Shown: positions 26,151-34,689 of the stretch, piece after piece
How positions within the stretch are numbered: the stretch's first letter is position 1
Layout: each line of letters begins with the position of its first letter
Source: Phosphoribacter sp035448065
GTDB lineage: Bacteria > Actinomycetota > Actinomycetes > Actinomycetales > Dermatophilaceae
DNA: 44,790 nt
Assembly (NCBI GenBank): GCA_035448065.1
Contig: DAOTIG010000004.1
Span: forward strand, 1-44,790
Direction of reading: 5' to 3'
Made by a program: the position numbers and the translations under genes
Notes under the pieces: generated by a model
What the model was told of the DNA's origin: nothing
The model's input: only the letters and a program-made list of their open reading frames with translations
The model's database searches: none

Positions 26151-26798
26151 TCAGGCGATCTCGACGCCCGCCTCGCGCAGCTGCTCGAGCGCCGCGGCCG
26201 TGGTCTCGGGCGCGACGCCCGCGGTGAGCTCGAGCAGCACCCGGGTGCGCAGCCCCTCGGCCACCGCGTCCAGCGCCGTGGCGCGCACGCAGTGGTCGGT
26301 CGCGATGCCGCAGACGTCGACCGCCTCGATGTGCCGCTCGCGCAGCCAGTGGGCGAGGTCGACCCGCCCGTCCGGGCCGCCGGCCGACTCGCCCGCACTG
26401 GCGTCACCCCCCGCGCCGCCCTCACCCGCGCCGGCGTCACCGGCCACGGCATACCCCTCGAAGCCGCTGTATGCCGCGCGGTCGCGCCCCTTGCGGAACA
26501 CCGCGTCGGCGTCCTCGATCGTCTCGGCCACCGCGGGGTGGAAGGCGGCGCCGGTCGACCCGGCCCGGCAGTGCACCGGCCACGAGTCGCGGTAGTCCGG
26601 CGGGTCGCCGAAGTGCGGGCCCGGGTCCTCGTGCCAGTCCGCGGTGGCGACGATCGCGGCATACCGGCTGCGGTGCTCCTCGACCCAGTCGGCGATCGCG
26701 GCGGCGACCGCCGACCCGCCCGTGACGGCGAGCGAGCCGCCCTCGCAGAAGTCGTTCTGCACGTCGACGATGACCAGCGCGCGGCGGGTGAGCGACAT
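26151..26798 (-). CDS. pncA: Nicotinamidase
   Basis: Deaminates nicotinamide to nicotinate for NAD salvage (215 aa, cytosolic). The catalytic triad is visible: Asp12 in IVDVQNDFCEGGSL, Lys103 in VFRKGRD, Cys170 in GIATDHCVRATALDA. ADWHEDPGPHF holds the metal ligands. A Gly/Ala-rich insertion (about residues 118-142, AVAGDAGAGEGGAGGDASAG) interrupts the fold after the FEGY segment. It is not part of the usual enzyme and lies beside an inverted pair of the iterated oligomer. pncB, the next enzyme of the pathway, is encoded about 0.8 kb further right on the same strand. Confidence 0.94.
   Translation of the reverse strand: MSLTRRALVIVDVQNDFCEGGSLAVTGGSAVAAAIADWVEEHRSRYAAIVATADWHEDPGPHFGDPPDYRDSWPVHCRAGSTGAAFHPAVAETIEDADAVFRKGRDRAAYSGFEGYAVAGDAGAGEGGAGGDASAGESAGGPDGRVDLAHWLRERHIEAVDVCGIATDHCVRATALDAVAEGLRTRVLLELTAGVAPETTAAALEQLREAGVEIA
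26447..26476. repeat. Inverted oligomer pair inside pncA
   Basis: CGGCATAC (26447-26454) and GTATGCCG (26469-26476) flank 14 nt within the pncA coding sequence and encode parts of AAYSGFEGYAVAG. Confidence 0.8.
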
Positions 26799-26859
26799 GC
26801 CGCCATTATCCGGCCCGGTGCCCGCGTGACCGCTCCCAACGCGGGTACCGTCACCGGAC

Positions 26860-27534
26860 GTGAGCATGATCTCTCGCATCGTGGGCTCGCACGGTCCGCG
26901 CGGCCTGCGACTCCTCGTCAGCGCCGCTGCCGGAGTCGCCACCGCGCTCGCCGCCGCCGGCTCGCTCGGCCAGCCGGACGCCGCCGTGCTCGGCTGGCTC
27001 GTCGCCGGTGGGCTCTATTGCGCCTGGACGTGGGCCGTCATCGGCCGGATGTCCAGCCGCGAGACACGCAGTCACGCCACCAAGGAGGACTCGACCCGGG
27101 TCGTCGCCGACCTCGTGCTGCTCGTCGGCAGCGTCGGCAGCCTCGCCGGCGTGGCCGTGCTCCTTCTCGGCGCCCAGCAGAGCAAGGACGGTGGCGTGCC
27201 GTGGGAGGCCGTGCTCGGGGTCGCGTGCGTCGCCGTCTCCTGGCTCGTCGTGCACACCGTCTTCCTGCTCCGGTATGCCGCGCTCTACTACGCGGGCAAG
27301 CCCGGTGGCATCGACTTCAACCAAGATGCCGACCCCGACTATCACGACTTCGCCTACGTCGCCTTCACGCTCGGCATGACCTATCAGGTGTCGGACACGT
27401 CGATCTCGTCCTCGGAGATCCGGCGGGCGGTGCTGCGGCAGTCGCTGCTGGCCTACCTGCTCGGCTCGGTCATCCTCGCGACGACGATCAACCTCGTCGT
27501 GCAGCTCGCGAGCGGCGGCGGGTCGTCCTCCTAG
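26860..27534 (+). CDS. DUF1345 membrane protein
   Basis: A 224-residue integral membrane protein of the DUF1345 family, function unknown. Hydrophobic stretches: LLVSAAAGVATALAAAG, VLGWLVAGGLYCAWTWAVIG, VVADLVLLVGSVGSLAGVAVLLL, VLGVACVAVSWLVVHTVFLL and LLAYLLGSVILATTINLVVQL. The family signature HTVFLLRYAALYY, then DFAYVAFTLGMTYQVSDT, is clear. GTG 26860 has TACCGT (26846-26851) 8 nt before it; ATG 26866 is the alternative. It diverges from pncA across 61 bp. Confidence 0.9.
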   Translation: MSMISRIVGSHGPRGLRLLVSAAAGVATALAAAGSLGQPDAAVLGWLVAGGLYCAWTWAVIGRMSSRETRSHATKEDSTRVVADLVLLVGSVGSLAGVAVLLLGAQQSKDGGVPWEAVLGVACVAVSWLVVHTVFLLRYAALYYAGKPGGIDFNQDADPDYHDFAYVAFTLGMTYQVSDTSISSSEIRRAVLRQSLLAYLLGSVILATTINLVVQLASGGGSSS

Positions 27535-27562
27535 CGGGTGTGCGGCACCGGCGGCGGCCCGG

Positions 27563-28867
27563 TCACTCCTGATAGATCGTCGGGATGCACGGCTCGCCTC
27601 GCTGCAGCTGCAGCGCCTGGCGGGGCAGCTCGTCGAGGGCTCGGTCGTGCCGGGCCCGGGCGTCGTCGAGGGTCGAGTGGTCGACCCGCTCGCCGTCGCG
27701 CACGAGCTCGACCATGAGCGCCCGGTCGTCGCCGTCGTCGTGGGGCTGCTCGCCGATGCCGACGATCTCGGCCTCCGCCCGCCCCGACGCCCCGCGTCGG
27801 CGCAGCGCCCACTTGCGGCCGCCGACCGACTTCTTGTCCTTGCTCTTCTTGGCCACCGGCTCCAGCTCGCCACTGGCCCCCTCGCGCGCGACGAGCTTGT
27901 AGACCATCGACGAGGTGGGGAAGCCCGAGCCGGTCACCAGCGCGGTGCCCACCCCGTAGGCGTCGACCGGGGCGGCGGCCAGCGCGGCAATGGCGTACTC
28001 GTCGAGGTCGCTCGTCACGACGATCCGGGTCTTCGTGGCCCCGAGCTCGTCGAGCTGGGCACGCACCTCGCGGGCCTGGGCGAGCAGGTCGCCGGAGTCG
28101 AGCCGCACCGCGCCGAGCTCAGGCCCGGCGAGCTCGACCGCGGTGCGGACCGCCTCGGGCACGTCGTAGGTGTCGACGAGCAGGGTCGTGCCGCTGCCGA
28201 GGGCGGCCAGCTGGGCGGCGAAGGCGTCGCGCTCGCTGTCGTGCAGCAGGGTGAACGCGTGCGCCGACGTGCCGGCGGTCGGCACGCCGTAGCGCCGGCC
28301 GGCCTCGAGGTTGGAGGTCGTCGCAAAGCCCGCGAGGTATGCCGCGCGCGCACTCGCGACCGCGGCCTCCTCGTGGGTGCGTCGCGAGCCCATCTCGATG
28401 CACGGCCGATCGCCGGCGGCGGTGGTCATCCGCGACGCCGCCGAGGCGATCGCGCTGTCGTGGTTGAGGATCGACAGCACAAGCGTCTCGAGCACGACCC
28501 CCTCGGCGAAGCTCGACTCGACGACGAGCACCGGCGAGCCGGGGAAGAAGCAGTCGCCCTCGGCATAGCCGCTGATGTCGCCGGTGAAGCGATAGTCGGC
28601 CAGCCAGTCGCACGTCGCGTCGTCGACGACCTGGCGCCGGCGCAGGTCCTCGACCTCGGCCGCGCCGAAGCGGAAGTCCGCGAGCGCGTCGAGCACCCGC
28701 CCGGTGCCGGCGAGCACGGCATACCGGCGACCCTCGGGCAGTCGGCGGGTGAAGGTCTCGAAGACGCAGCGTCGGTGCGCGGCCTCCGACCGCAGCGCGG
28801 CCTGCAGCATGGTGAGCTCGTAGTGGTCGGTGAGCAGGGCGGTGCTCGCCGCCGGCGTCGTCGTCAC
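27563..28867 (-). CDS. pncB: Nicotinate phosphoribosyltransferase
   Basis: Joins nicotinate to PRPP to give nicotinate mononucleotide (434 aa). Motifs: LLTDHYELTMLQAAL at the start, GDCFFPGSPVLVVE, EMGSRRTHEEAAVASARAAYLAGFATTSNL (in parts), GTSAHAFTLLHDSE, LLVDTYDV, VRLDSGDL and YGVGTALVTG. A Lys-rich insert (AKKSKDKKSVGGRKWALR) is typical of the substrate-binding C-terminus. GTG 28867 lies 6 nt after TACATT (28874-28879 on this strand), which the iterated oligomer helps form. It diverges from clpS, the same order as Rv1330c-Rv1331 in M. tuberculosis. Confidence 0.95.
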   Translation of the reverse strand: MTTTPAASTALLTDHYELTMLQAALRSEAAHRRCVFETFTRRLPEGRRYAVLAGTGRVLDALADFRFGAAEVEDLRRRQVVDDATCDWLADYRFTGDISGYAEGDCFFPGSPVLVVESSFAEGVVLETLVLSILNHDSAIASAASRMTTAAGDRPCIEMGSRRTHEEAAVASARAAYLAGFATTSNLEAGRRYGVPTAGTSAHAFTLLHDSERDAFAAQLAALGSGTTLLVDTYDVPEAVRTAVELAGPELGAVRLDSGDLLAQAREVRAQLDELGATKTRIVVTSDLDEYAIAALAAAPVDAYGVGTALVTGSGFPTSSMVYKLVAREGASGELEPVAKKSKDKKSVGGRKWALRRRGASGRAEAEIVGIGEQPHDDGDDRALMVELVRDGERVDHSTLDDARARHDRALDELPRQALQLQRGEPCIPTIYQE

Positions 28868-28876
28868 GGCGCCAAT

Positions 28877-28905
28877 GTATGCCGCATTGCCCGGCGGCGG
28901 CATAC
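28877..28905. repeat. Inverted oligomer pair between pncB and clpS
   Basis: GTATGCCGC (28877-28885) and GCGGCATAC (28897-28905) form a 9-bp stem around 11 nt, inside the divergent pncB/clpS promoter region. The left copy overlaps the presumed pncB -10 element. Confidence 0.85.
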
Positions 28906-28936
28906 CGGAAGACCCGCGACGCCTAGCATGGCTGGC

Positions 28937-29227
28937 ATGTCCACCGCGCCGGTCAAGGAGCCCGAGGTCATCTCGGAGCAGTCCCTCGAGCCGGCCGTGC
29001 CGTGGGTGACCATCGTGTGGAACGACCCGGTCAACCTGATGACCTACGTGACCTACGTCTTCCAGACCTATTTCGGCTATCCGCGGGCCAAGGCCGAGCG
29101 GCTCATGCTCGACGTCCACGAGAAGGGCAAGGCGGTCGTCTCACACGGCTCACGCGAGGAGATGGAGCGCGACACCCTGGCGATGCAGGGCTACGGGCTG
29201 TGGGCGACCTTCGAGAAGGACACCTGA
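28937..29227 (+). CDS. clpS: ClpS adaptor protein
   Basis: The adaptor that delivers N-degron substrates to the ClpAP/ClpCP protease. At 96 residues it is the normal size. The core PWVTIVWNDPVNLMTYVTYVFQ, then the ERLMLDVHEKGKAVV helix and the GLWATFEKD end, are family signatures. TAGCAT (28924-28929) lies 7 nt before ATG 28937, a leaderless layout. The stop overlaps the start of the DUF2017 gene by 1 nt (TGATG). Confidence 0.96.
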   Translation: MSTAPVKEPEVISEQSLEPAVPWVTIVWNDPVNLMTYVTYVFQTYFGYPRAKAERLMLDVHEKGKAVVSHGSREEMERDTLAMQGYGLWATFEKDT

Positions 29228-29913
29228 TGGGCTGGGGGTTCCGGCGCAAGGGCGAGCTCTTCGTCGCGCGGCTCGACGTCGCCGAGCGGACCGTCGTGGC
29301 GATGCTCATCGAGCAGACCCGCGAGCTGCTCGCGCCGACGACGCCGGCGGTCGTCGAGACGGGGGATGCCTTCGAGGACCTGGTCGCCGGGCTCGACCTG
29401 CCGGCCGACCTGGTCGCCTCGGACCCGCCCGACGACCCGCCCGCACCTCGGATGCCGCGTGGCACCGACCCCGCGTCGGTCGGACCCGGTGGCGCGGCTG
29501 GTGCCGACGCCGACCCCGCGCTGGCCCGGCTGCTCCCTGACGCGCACCGGGGAGACCCGGAGGTCGCCGCGGAGTTCCGGCGGCTCGCCGAGCAGGACCT
29601 GCGCCGCCGGAAGGCGGACACCATGACGACGGCCATCGACGCGCTGCGGGCCGGGCTGGACGAGCAGCCGGAGCCGACCCAGGTGGCGTTGGACCGGGCG
29701 CAGGCCGACGCGCTGCTCGTCGCGCTCACCGACACCCGGCTGCTCATCGCCGAGCGGATCGGGCTGCACGAGGAGCAGGACTGGGAGGCGATCGTCCGGG
29801 CCGTGGACCGCGATCCGAGCAGTCCGGGGGCCTATGCCGCGGGCGTCTACGACTACCTCACCCACCTGCAGGGCACCCTCGTCGAGGCGCTGCTGCGCAC
29901 CCGCCGCTCCTGA
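29227..29913 (+). CDS. DUF2017 protein
   Basis: A 228-residue actinobacterial DUF2017 protein, function unknown, almost always next to clpS. Conserved parts are the N-terminal LDVAERTVVAMLIEQTRELL, the middle DPALARLLPDAHRGDPEVAAEFRRL (in parts) and the C-terminal LLIAERIGLHEEQDWE and YDYLTHLQGTLVEAL. A Pro/Ala/Gly-rich variable stretch separates them at residues 70-98. It is translated from an ATG overlapping the clpS stop. The cotranslation suggests a role linked to ClpS-dependent proteolysis. Confidence 0.92.
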   Translation: MGWGFRRKGELFVARLDVAERTVVAMLIEQTRELLAPTTPAVVETGDAFEDLVAGLDLPADLVASDPPDDPPAPRMPRGTDPASVGPGGAAGADADPALARLLPDAHRGDPEVAAEFRRLAEQDLRRRKADTMTTAIDALRAGLDEQPEPTQVALDRAQADALLVALTDTRLLIAERIGLHEEQDWEAIVRAVDRDPSSPGAYAAGVYDYLTHLQGTLVEALLRTRRS

Positions 29914-29988
29914 CTGGGCGCCGCGGTGTGACCGAGGCGACCGGCGCGGGTGCGGGAGCACGCGGCATACCGACCTATCCTTGACCGC

Positions 29989-30798
29989 GTGGCTGACCGA
30001 CCGATCGGGATCTTCGACTCCGGCTACGGCGGCCTCACCGTCGCCCGAGCCGTGCTCGACCAGCTGCCGCACGAGGGCATCGTCTACTTCGGCGACACAG
30101 CCCGCACCCCCTATGGCCCGCGGCCGATCGCGCAGACCCGCGAGCTCGCCCTCGAGTGCCTCGACCGGCTCGTCGAGCGGGACGTCAAGGCGCTCGTCAT
30201 CGCGTGCAACACGGCCAGCGCGGCGGTCCTGCACGACGCGCGGGAGCGCTACGCCGTGCCGGTCATCGAGGTGATCCGCCCGGCCGTGCGCCGCGCCGCC
30301 CGGGCCACCCGCACCGACCGGGTCGGGGTGATCAGCACCCTCGGCACCCACCAGAGCGGCGCCTATCTCGACGCCTTCGCGGCCGCCCCGCATGTCGAGG
30401 TCCTCTCGGTGCCGTGCCCGCGCTTCGTCGAGTTCGTCGAGTCCGGCGTCACCTCCGGGCCCGAGCTGCTCGAGGTCGCCCGCGACTATCTGCGCCCGCT
30501 GCAGGACGCCGACGTCGACACCCTCGTGCTCGGCTGCACGCACTACCCGCTGCTCACCGGCGTCATCTCCTACGTCATGGGCGAGGGCGTCACCCTCGTG
30601 TCCAGCGCCGAGGAGACCGCCAAGGACCTGTTCCGGCTGCTCGCCGACGCGGGCCTGCTGCGCCCCGACCACCTGCCGGCGCCGCGCCACGAGTTCGTCA
30701 CCACCGGAGACCCGCAGACCTTCTCCCGGCTGGCCCGGCGCTTCCTCGGCCCCGAGGCCGCCGTCGAGGCGCACCGCGAGGAGGTGATGGCCGGATGA
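29989..30798 (+). CDS. murI: Glutamate racemase
   Basis: Interconverts L- and D-glutamate for peptidoglycan synthesis (269 aa, cytosolic). The two catalytic cysteines are in VIACNTAS and VLGCTHYPLL, with GIFDSGYGGLTVA and YFGDTARTPYG as other hallmarks. TATCCT (29976-29981) lies 7 nt before GTG 29989. The stop overlaps the start of the metallo-hydrolase gene (ATGA). In this window D-glutamate also links to MurT/GatD, which amidate that residue. Confidence 0.96.
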   Translation: MADRPIGIFDSGYGGLTVARAVLDQLPHEGIVYFGDTARTPYGPRPIAQTRELALECLDRLVERDVKALVIACNTASAAVLHDARERYAVPVIEVIRPAVRRAARATRTDRVGVISTLGTHQSGAYLDAFAAAPHVEVLSVPCPRFVEFVESGVTSGPELLEVARDYLRPLQDADVDTLVLGCTHYPLLTGVISYVMGEGVTLVSSAEETAKDLFRLLADAGLLRPDHLPAPRHEFVTTGDPQTFSRLARRFLGPEAAVEAHREEVMAG

Positions 30799-31577
30799 GC
30801 GCGATCGGGCCAGGCCCGCGGCTCACCGTCGTCGGCTGCTCGGGCTCCTTCCCGGGGCCGGAGTCGGCTGCCTCGTGCTATCTGCTGCAGGCCGAGCACG
30901 AGGGGCGCACGTGGAGCGTCGTGCTCGACCTCGGCAGCGGCTCGCTCGGCCCGCTGCAGCGCTACCTCGACCCGCGCACCCTCGACGCGGTCGTCCTCTC
31001 GCACCTGCACGCCGACCACTTCCTCGACCTGTGCGGGCTCTACGTCATGCAGAAGTACCAGCCCGGTGGGCTGCGCCGGCCGATCCCCGTGCACGGGCCG
31101 GCCGACACCCCCCAGCGGGTCGGGCTCGCCTACTACGGGCAGCCCACCGAGGCGGTGCCCGAGTTCGACTTCGCGGCGGTCACCGACGGGCGACGCTTCC
31201 GGATCGGGCCGTTCGGCTTCCTCGCGCGTCGGGTCAACCACCCGGTCGAGGCCTACGGCTATCGGGTCGAGTGCGCGGGCCGGGTCGTCACCTTCACCGG
31301 CGACACCGACGCCTGCGAGGCGCTCACCCCGCTGATGACCGGCGCCGACCTCGTGCTCGCCGACACCGCCTTCGTCGACGGCCGCGACGACGTCCGCGAC
31401 ATCCACATGTCCGGCACCCGAGTGGCCCAGGCGGCCCTCGCCGCAGGTGGCGTGCGCCGGCTCATGCTCACCCATATCCCCGCGTGGAACGACCGTGAGG
31501 TATGCCGCGCGCAGGCCGCCGCGGTCTGGCCCGGCGAGGTCGAGGTGGCCACCGCCGGATTGGTGACGGAAGTCTGA
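30795..31577 (+). CDS. Metallo-beta-lactamase fold phosphodiesterase-like protein
   Basis: A 260-residue metallo-hydrolase. Metal ligands are visible in SHLHADHFLD (HxHxDH), in VTFTGDTDACEAL and in the late His of LTHIPAWND. The same position in M. tuberculosis holds Rv1339, reported as a cyclic nucleotide phosphodiesterase, so cAMP hydrolysis is a reasonable expectation, not shown here. ATG 30795 overlaps the murI stop by 4 nt. The GTATGCCGC oligomer at 31500 is read here in the frame GTA-TGC-CGC. Confidence 0.9.
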   Translation: MSAIGPGPRLTVVGCSGSFPGPESAASCYLLQAEHEGRTWSVVLDLGSGSLGPLQRYLDPRTLDAVVLSHLHADHFLDLCGLYVMQKYQPGGLRRPIPVHGPADTPQRVGLAYYGQPTEAVPEFDFAAVTDGRRFRIGPFGFLARRVNHPVEAYGYRVECAGRVVTFTGDTDACEALTPLMTGADLVLADTAFVDGRDDVRDIHMSGTRVAQAALAAGGVRRLMLTHIPAWNDREVCRAQAAAVWPGEVEVATAGLVTEV

Positions 31578-31630
31578 CGTTCCGCCGCGCGCGGGCTGGG
31601 CCCGCGGCATACCTGGCTAGGCTGACCGGC

Positions 31631-32410
31631 GTGAATCCCGACAGCGACCAGAGCGCCACCGAGCCCACCCTCCGCCACGACGGGCGCACGCCCGAGCAGA
31701 CCCGCGAGGTGCGGATCACCCGCAACTGGCTCGACCACGCCGAGGGCAGCGTGCTCGTGGAGTTCGGCCGGACCCGGGTGCTGTGCGCGGCGTCGTTCAC
31801 CGAGGGGGTGCCACGCTGGCTCAAGGGCCAGGGCAAGGGCTGGGTCACCGCGGAGTACGCGATGCTGCCGCGCTCGACGAACACCCGGTCGGACCGCGAG
31901 TCGGTCAAGGGCCGGATCGGCGGCCGCACCCATGAGATCAGCCGGCTGGTCGGGCGCTCGCTGCGCGCCGTCATCGACACGAAGGCGTTGGGAGAGAACA
32001 CGATCGTCATCGACTGCGACGTGCTGCAGGCCGACGGCGGCACCCGCGCCGCCGCGATCACCGGAGCCTGGGTGGCGCTCGCCGACGCGGTCGCCGACGC
32101 CCGCGCGCGGGGGCTCATCGCCGCATCGGCCCAGCCGCTCACCGGCTCGGTGGCCGCGGTGTCGGTGGGGGTGGTCAAGGGCCTGCCGATGCTCGACCTC
32201 GACTATCCCGAGGACTCCACGGCCGAGACCGACATGAACGTCGTGATGACCGGCGACGGGCGCTTCGTCGAGGTGCAGGGCACCGCCGAGGGCGAGCCCT
32301 TCGACCGGGCGCTGCTCGGGGCGCTGCTCGATCTCGCCACGGCGGGCTGCGCGGCGCTCACCGAGGCGCAGCAGGCTGCCCTCGCCGAGCCGGCCCGCGA
32401 ACGCCGATGA
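31631..32410 (+). CDS. rph: Ribonuclease PH
   Basis: A phosphate-dependent 3'-5' exoribonuclease that trims tRNA 3' ends (259 aa). Motifs: RITRNWLDHAEGSVLVEFGRT (in parts), GWVTAEYAMLPRST, GRTHEISRLVGRSLRA, IDCDVLQADGGTRAAAI (in parts) and DMNVVMTGDGRFVEVQGTAEG. The start is GTG 31631 with TAGGCT (31618-31623) 7 nt upstream. rdgB overlaps its stop by 4 nt. Confidence 0.96.
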   Translation: MNPDSDQSATEPTLRHDGRTPEQTREVRITRNWLDHAEGSVLVEFGRTRVLCAASFTEGVPRWLKGQGKGWVTAEYAMLPRSTNTRSDRESVKGRIGGRTHEISRLVGRSLRAVIDTKALGENTIVIDCDVLQADGGTRAAAITGAWVALADAVADARARGLIAASAQPLTGSVAAVSVGVVKGLPMLDLDYPEDSTAETDMNVVMTGDGRFVEVQGTAEGEPFDRALLGALLDLATAGCAALTEAQQAALAEPARERR

Positions 32411-33042
32411 CGGCATACGACCGAGTCGTCCTCGCGACGACGAACCCGCACAAGGTGGAGGAGCTCGCCGCGATCCTCGCCGACGTGCTCGGCGAGCTCG
32501 GCCTCACGCTCGTCGGACAGCAGGAGTATGCCGCCGTCCCCGACGTCGTCGAGGACGGCGTCACCTTCGCCGAGAACGCCTTGCTCAAGGCCAGGGCGGT
32601 CGTCGCCGCCACCGGGCTGCCGGCGCTCGCCGACGACTCTGGGCTCGCCGTGGACGTGCTCGGTGGGGCGCCGGGGATCTTCAGCGCACGCTGGTCGGGG
32701 CGGCTCGACCTGCCGCGGGCGGAGAAGGACCGAGCCAATCTCGAGCTGCTGCTCGCCCAGCTTGCCGACGTCAAGGACGAGCATCGCGGCGCCGGATTCG
32801 TCTGCGCGGCAGTGCTGGTGCTGCCGGATGGCACGGAACGCGTTGCCGAGGGCCACTTCCGAGGCACTCTGACGCGAGAGCCCATCGGCGACAACGGCTT
32901 CGGCTACGACCCGATCCTGCGTGTCGAGGGAGACACCCGCACCTCCGCCCAGCTGACCCCGGAGGAGAAGAACGCAGTCTCCCACCGGGGCAAGGCGTTC
33001 CGGGCGCTCGCACCACACCTGCGCGAGCTGCTGTCGCCGTGA
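32407..33042 (+). CDS. rdgB: Non-canonical purine NTP pyrophosphatase (HAM1)
   Basis: Removes ITP and XTP from the nucleotide pool (211 aa). Signatures: LATTNPHKVEEL at the N-terminus, TFAENALLKA, LADDSGLAVDVLGGAPG, FSARWSG, DNGFGYDPI and SHRGKAF. ATG 32407 overlaps the rph stop (ATGA), and its own stop overlaps the next gene (GTGA), so the three are one coupled unit. The first codons carry the iterated oligomer (CGGCATAC at 32411). Confidence 0.96.
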   Translation: MTAYDRVVLATTNPHKVEELAAILADVLGELGLTLVGQQEYAAVPDVVEDGVTFAENALLKARAVVAATGLPALADDSGLAVDVLGGAPGIFSARWSGRLDLPRAEKDRANLELLLAQLADVKDEHRGAGFVCAAVLVLPDGTERVAEGHFRGTLTREPIGDNGFGYDPILRVEGDTRTSAQLTPEEKNAVSHRGKAFRALAPHLRELLSP

Positions 33043-34631
33043 GCGGTGACCGGCCCACCGAGCCCCCGGTTTGGGAGCTCGACGACGAGCCCGAGGGCGA
33101 GCCCTTCGGCCCGGGCGGGTGGGCCGTCGGACCGTTGGGCGCGGCGACGGCTGGGCTGGCCGCAGGCTCGGTCGGGTTGCTCGTCGCCGAGCTGCTGGCC
33201 GGGCTCGGCTCGCTGGCCGGGCTGCTCGGGTCAGGCTCGGGCCAGGGGTCACCGGTGCTCTCGGTCGGCGCTGCAATCGTCGACGGGTCGCCGGCGCCGC
33301 TCAAGGAGTGGGCCATCGCGACCTTCGGCACCGCGGACAAGCTCGTCCTGCTCGTCAGCATCGGCGCAGTGCTGGCCGGCGTGCTGGCGGGCATCGGGAC
33401 GCTCGCCCGTCGGCGGCTCACGCTGGCCTCGGCCACGCTCGCCCTACTCGGTGCGGTCGCGGTGCTCGCCGTGCTGTCCCGACCCGGCGCCATGCCCCCC
33501 GCCGCAGTTCCCACGGTCGCCGGCGTCGGGGTCGCGATCGGCCTGCTGCGCAGCGGGATCCGCCGGGTGGCGAGCGTCGGCCCGAGCAGGAGGCAGACGC
33601 TCGCGGCGCTCGGTGGAGCCACCGGGGTGGTCCTCGTCACCGCGCTGCGCAGCGTGCCGGGCACGCCGGTCGGCCCGGCCCCGACAGTGGAGGTGCCCAC
33701 CGGCGCACCGCCGCCCACAGGGCCGGCGGGAGCGGACGCCGGCGTCGAGGGAGTGCAGCCGTGGGTCGTGCCGACCGACGACTTCTATCGGATCGACACG
33801 GCGCTCGCGCCGCCGCGGCTGACGGTCGCCGACTGGCGGCTGCGGGTGTGGGGCGAGGTCGAGCGCGAGCTCACCATCGACTGGCCCGAGCTGCTGCGCC
33901 AGCCGATGCGAGACCGCTACATCACCCTGGCCTGCGTCTCCAACGAGGTCGGCGGCGACCTCGTCGGCAACGCCCGGTGGACCGGCTGGCCGGTCCGTGA
34001 GCTGCTCGCCCGGGCGGGGGTGCGGCCCGGCGCCGACATGGTGCTGTCCCGCAGCGTCGACGGCTGGACCGCCGGCACGCCGCTAGCCGCGCTCACCGAC
34101 GAGCGCGAGGCGCTCCTCGCCGTCGCGATGAACGGCGCTCCGCTGCCCGTGGCCCATGGCTTCCCGGTGCGGCTCGTCGTGCCGGGGCTCTACGGGTATG
34201 TCTCGGCGACGAAGTGGGTCACCGAGCTCAAGGTGACGAGATTCGCTGTCGATCAAGGCTATTGGACCCCCCGCGGCTGGTCGGCGCTCGGCCCGGTGAA
34301 GACCGCCTCGCGCATCGACGTGCCGCGCAGCGGGGCCGCAGTGCGAGCAGGTCGGGTCGCCGTGGCGGGCACGGCGTGGGCGATGCACCGCGGCATCCGC
34401 CAGGTGCAGGTGCGGGTCGACGACGGGGACTGGCAGGACGCGCGCCTCGCCGCCGAGCCGACGATCGACGCCTGGCGGCAGTGGGTCTTCGACTGGTCGG
34501 CGACCGCCGGCTCGCACGTGCTCACGGTCCGCGCCCAGGACGGGTCGGGACAGTGGCAGACCGCCGATGTGGCACGCGCCGATCCCGATGGGGCGACCGG
34601 CCACCACAGCATCACGGTGCGCGTCGGCTGA
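33039..34631 (+). CDS. Membrane-anchored molybdopterin oxidoreductase (sulfite oxidase family)
   Basis: A 530-residue protein. Residues 30-205 hold four to five hydrophobic helices (LGAATAGLAAGSVGLLVAEL, LVLLVSIGAVLAGVLAGIG, LASATLALLGAVAVLAVL, a segment near 160 and one after SRRQT). The extracytoplasmic part has the sulfite-oxidase molybdopterin domain with the conserved Cys near residue 299 in ITLACVSNEVGGDLVG, VPGLYGYVSATKWV, and a C-terminal Ig-like Mo-co dimerisation domain. The electron acceptor is unknown. The GTG start overlaps the rdgB stop by 4 nt. This gene has no copy of the iterated oligomer. Confidence 0.9.
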   Translation: MSGDRPTEPPVWELDDEPEGEPFGPGGWAVGPLGAATAGLAAGSVGLLVAELLAGLGSLAGLLGSGSGQGSPVLSVGAAIVDGSPAPLKEWAIATFGTADKLVLLVSIGAVLAGVLAGIGTLARRRLTLASATLALLGAVAVLAVLSRPGAMPPAAVPTVAGVGVAIGLLRSGIRRVASVGPSRRQTLAALGGATGVVLVTALRSVPGTPVGPAPTVEVPTGAPPPTGPAGADAGVEGVQPWVVPTDDFYRIDTALAPPRLTVADWRLRVWGEVERELTIDWPELLRQPMRDRYITLACVSNEVGGDLVGNARWTGWPVRELLARAGVRPGADMVLSRSVDGWTAGTPLAALTDEREALLAVAMNGAPLPVAHGFPVRLVVPGLYGYVSATKWVTELKVTRFAVDQGYWTPRGWSALGPVKTASRIDVPRSGAAVRAGRVAVAGTAWAMHRGIRQVQVRVDDGDWQDARLAAEPTIDAWRQWVFDWSATAGSHVLTVRAQDGSGQWQTADVARADPDGATGHHSITVRVG

Positions 34632-34689
34632 GGCAATTGCCCGATATCCTCCCGTCTGGAACTTTCATGATCCTTTGGGGGGATTGCCA

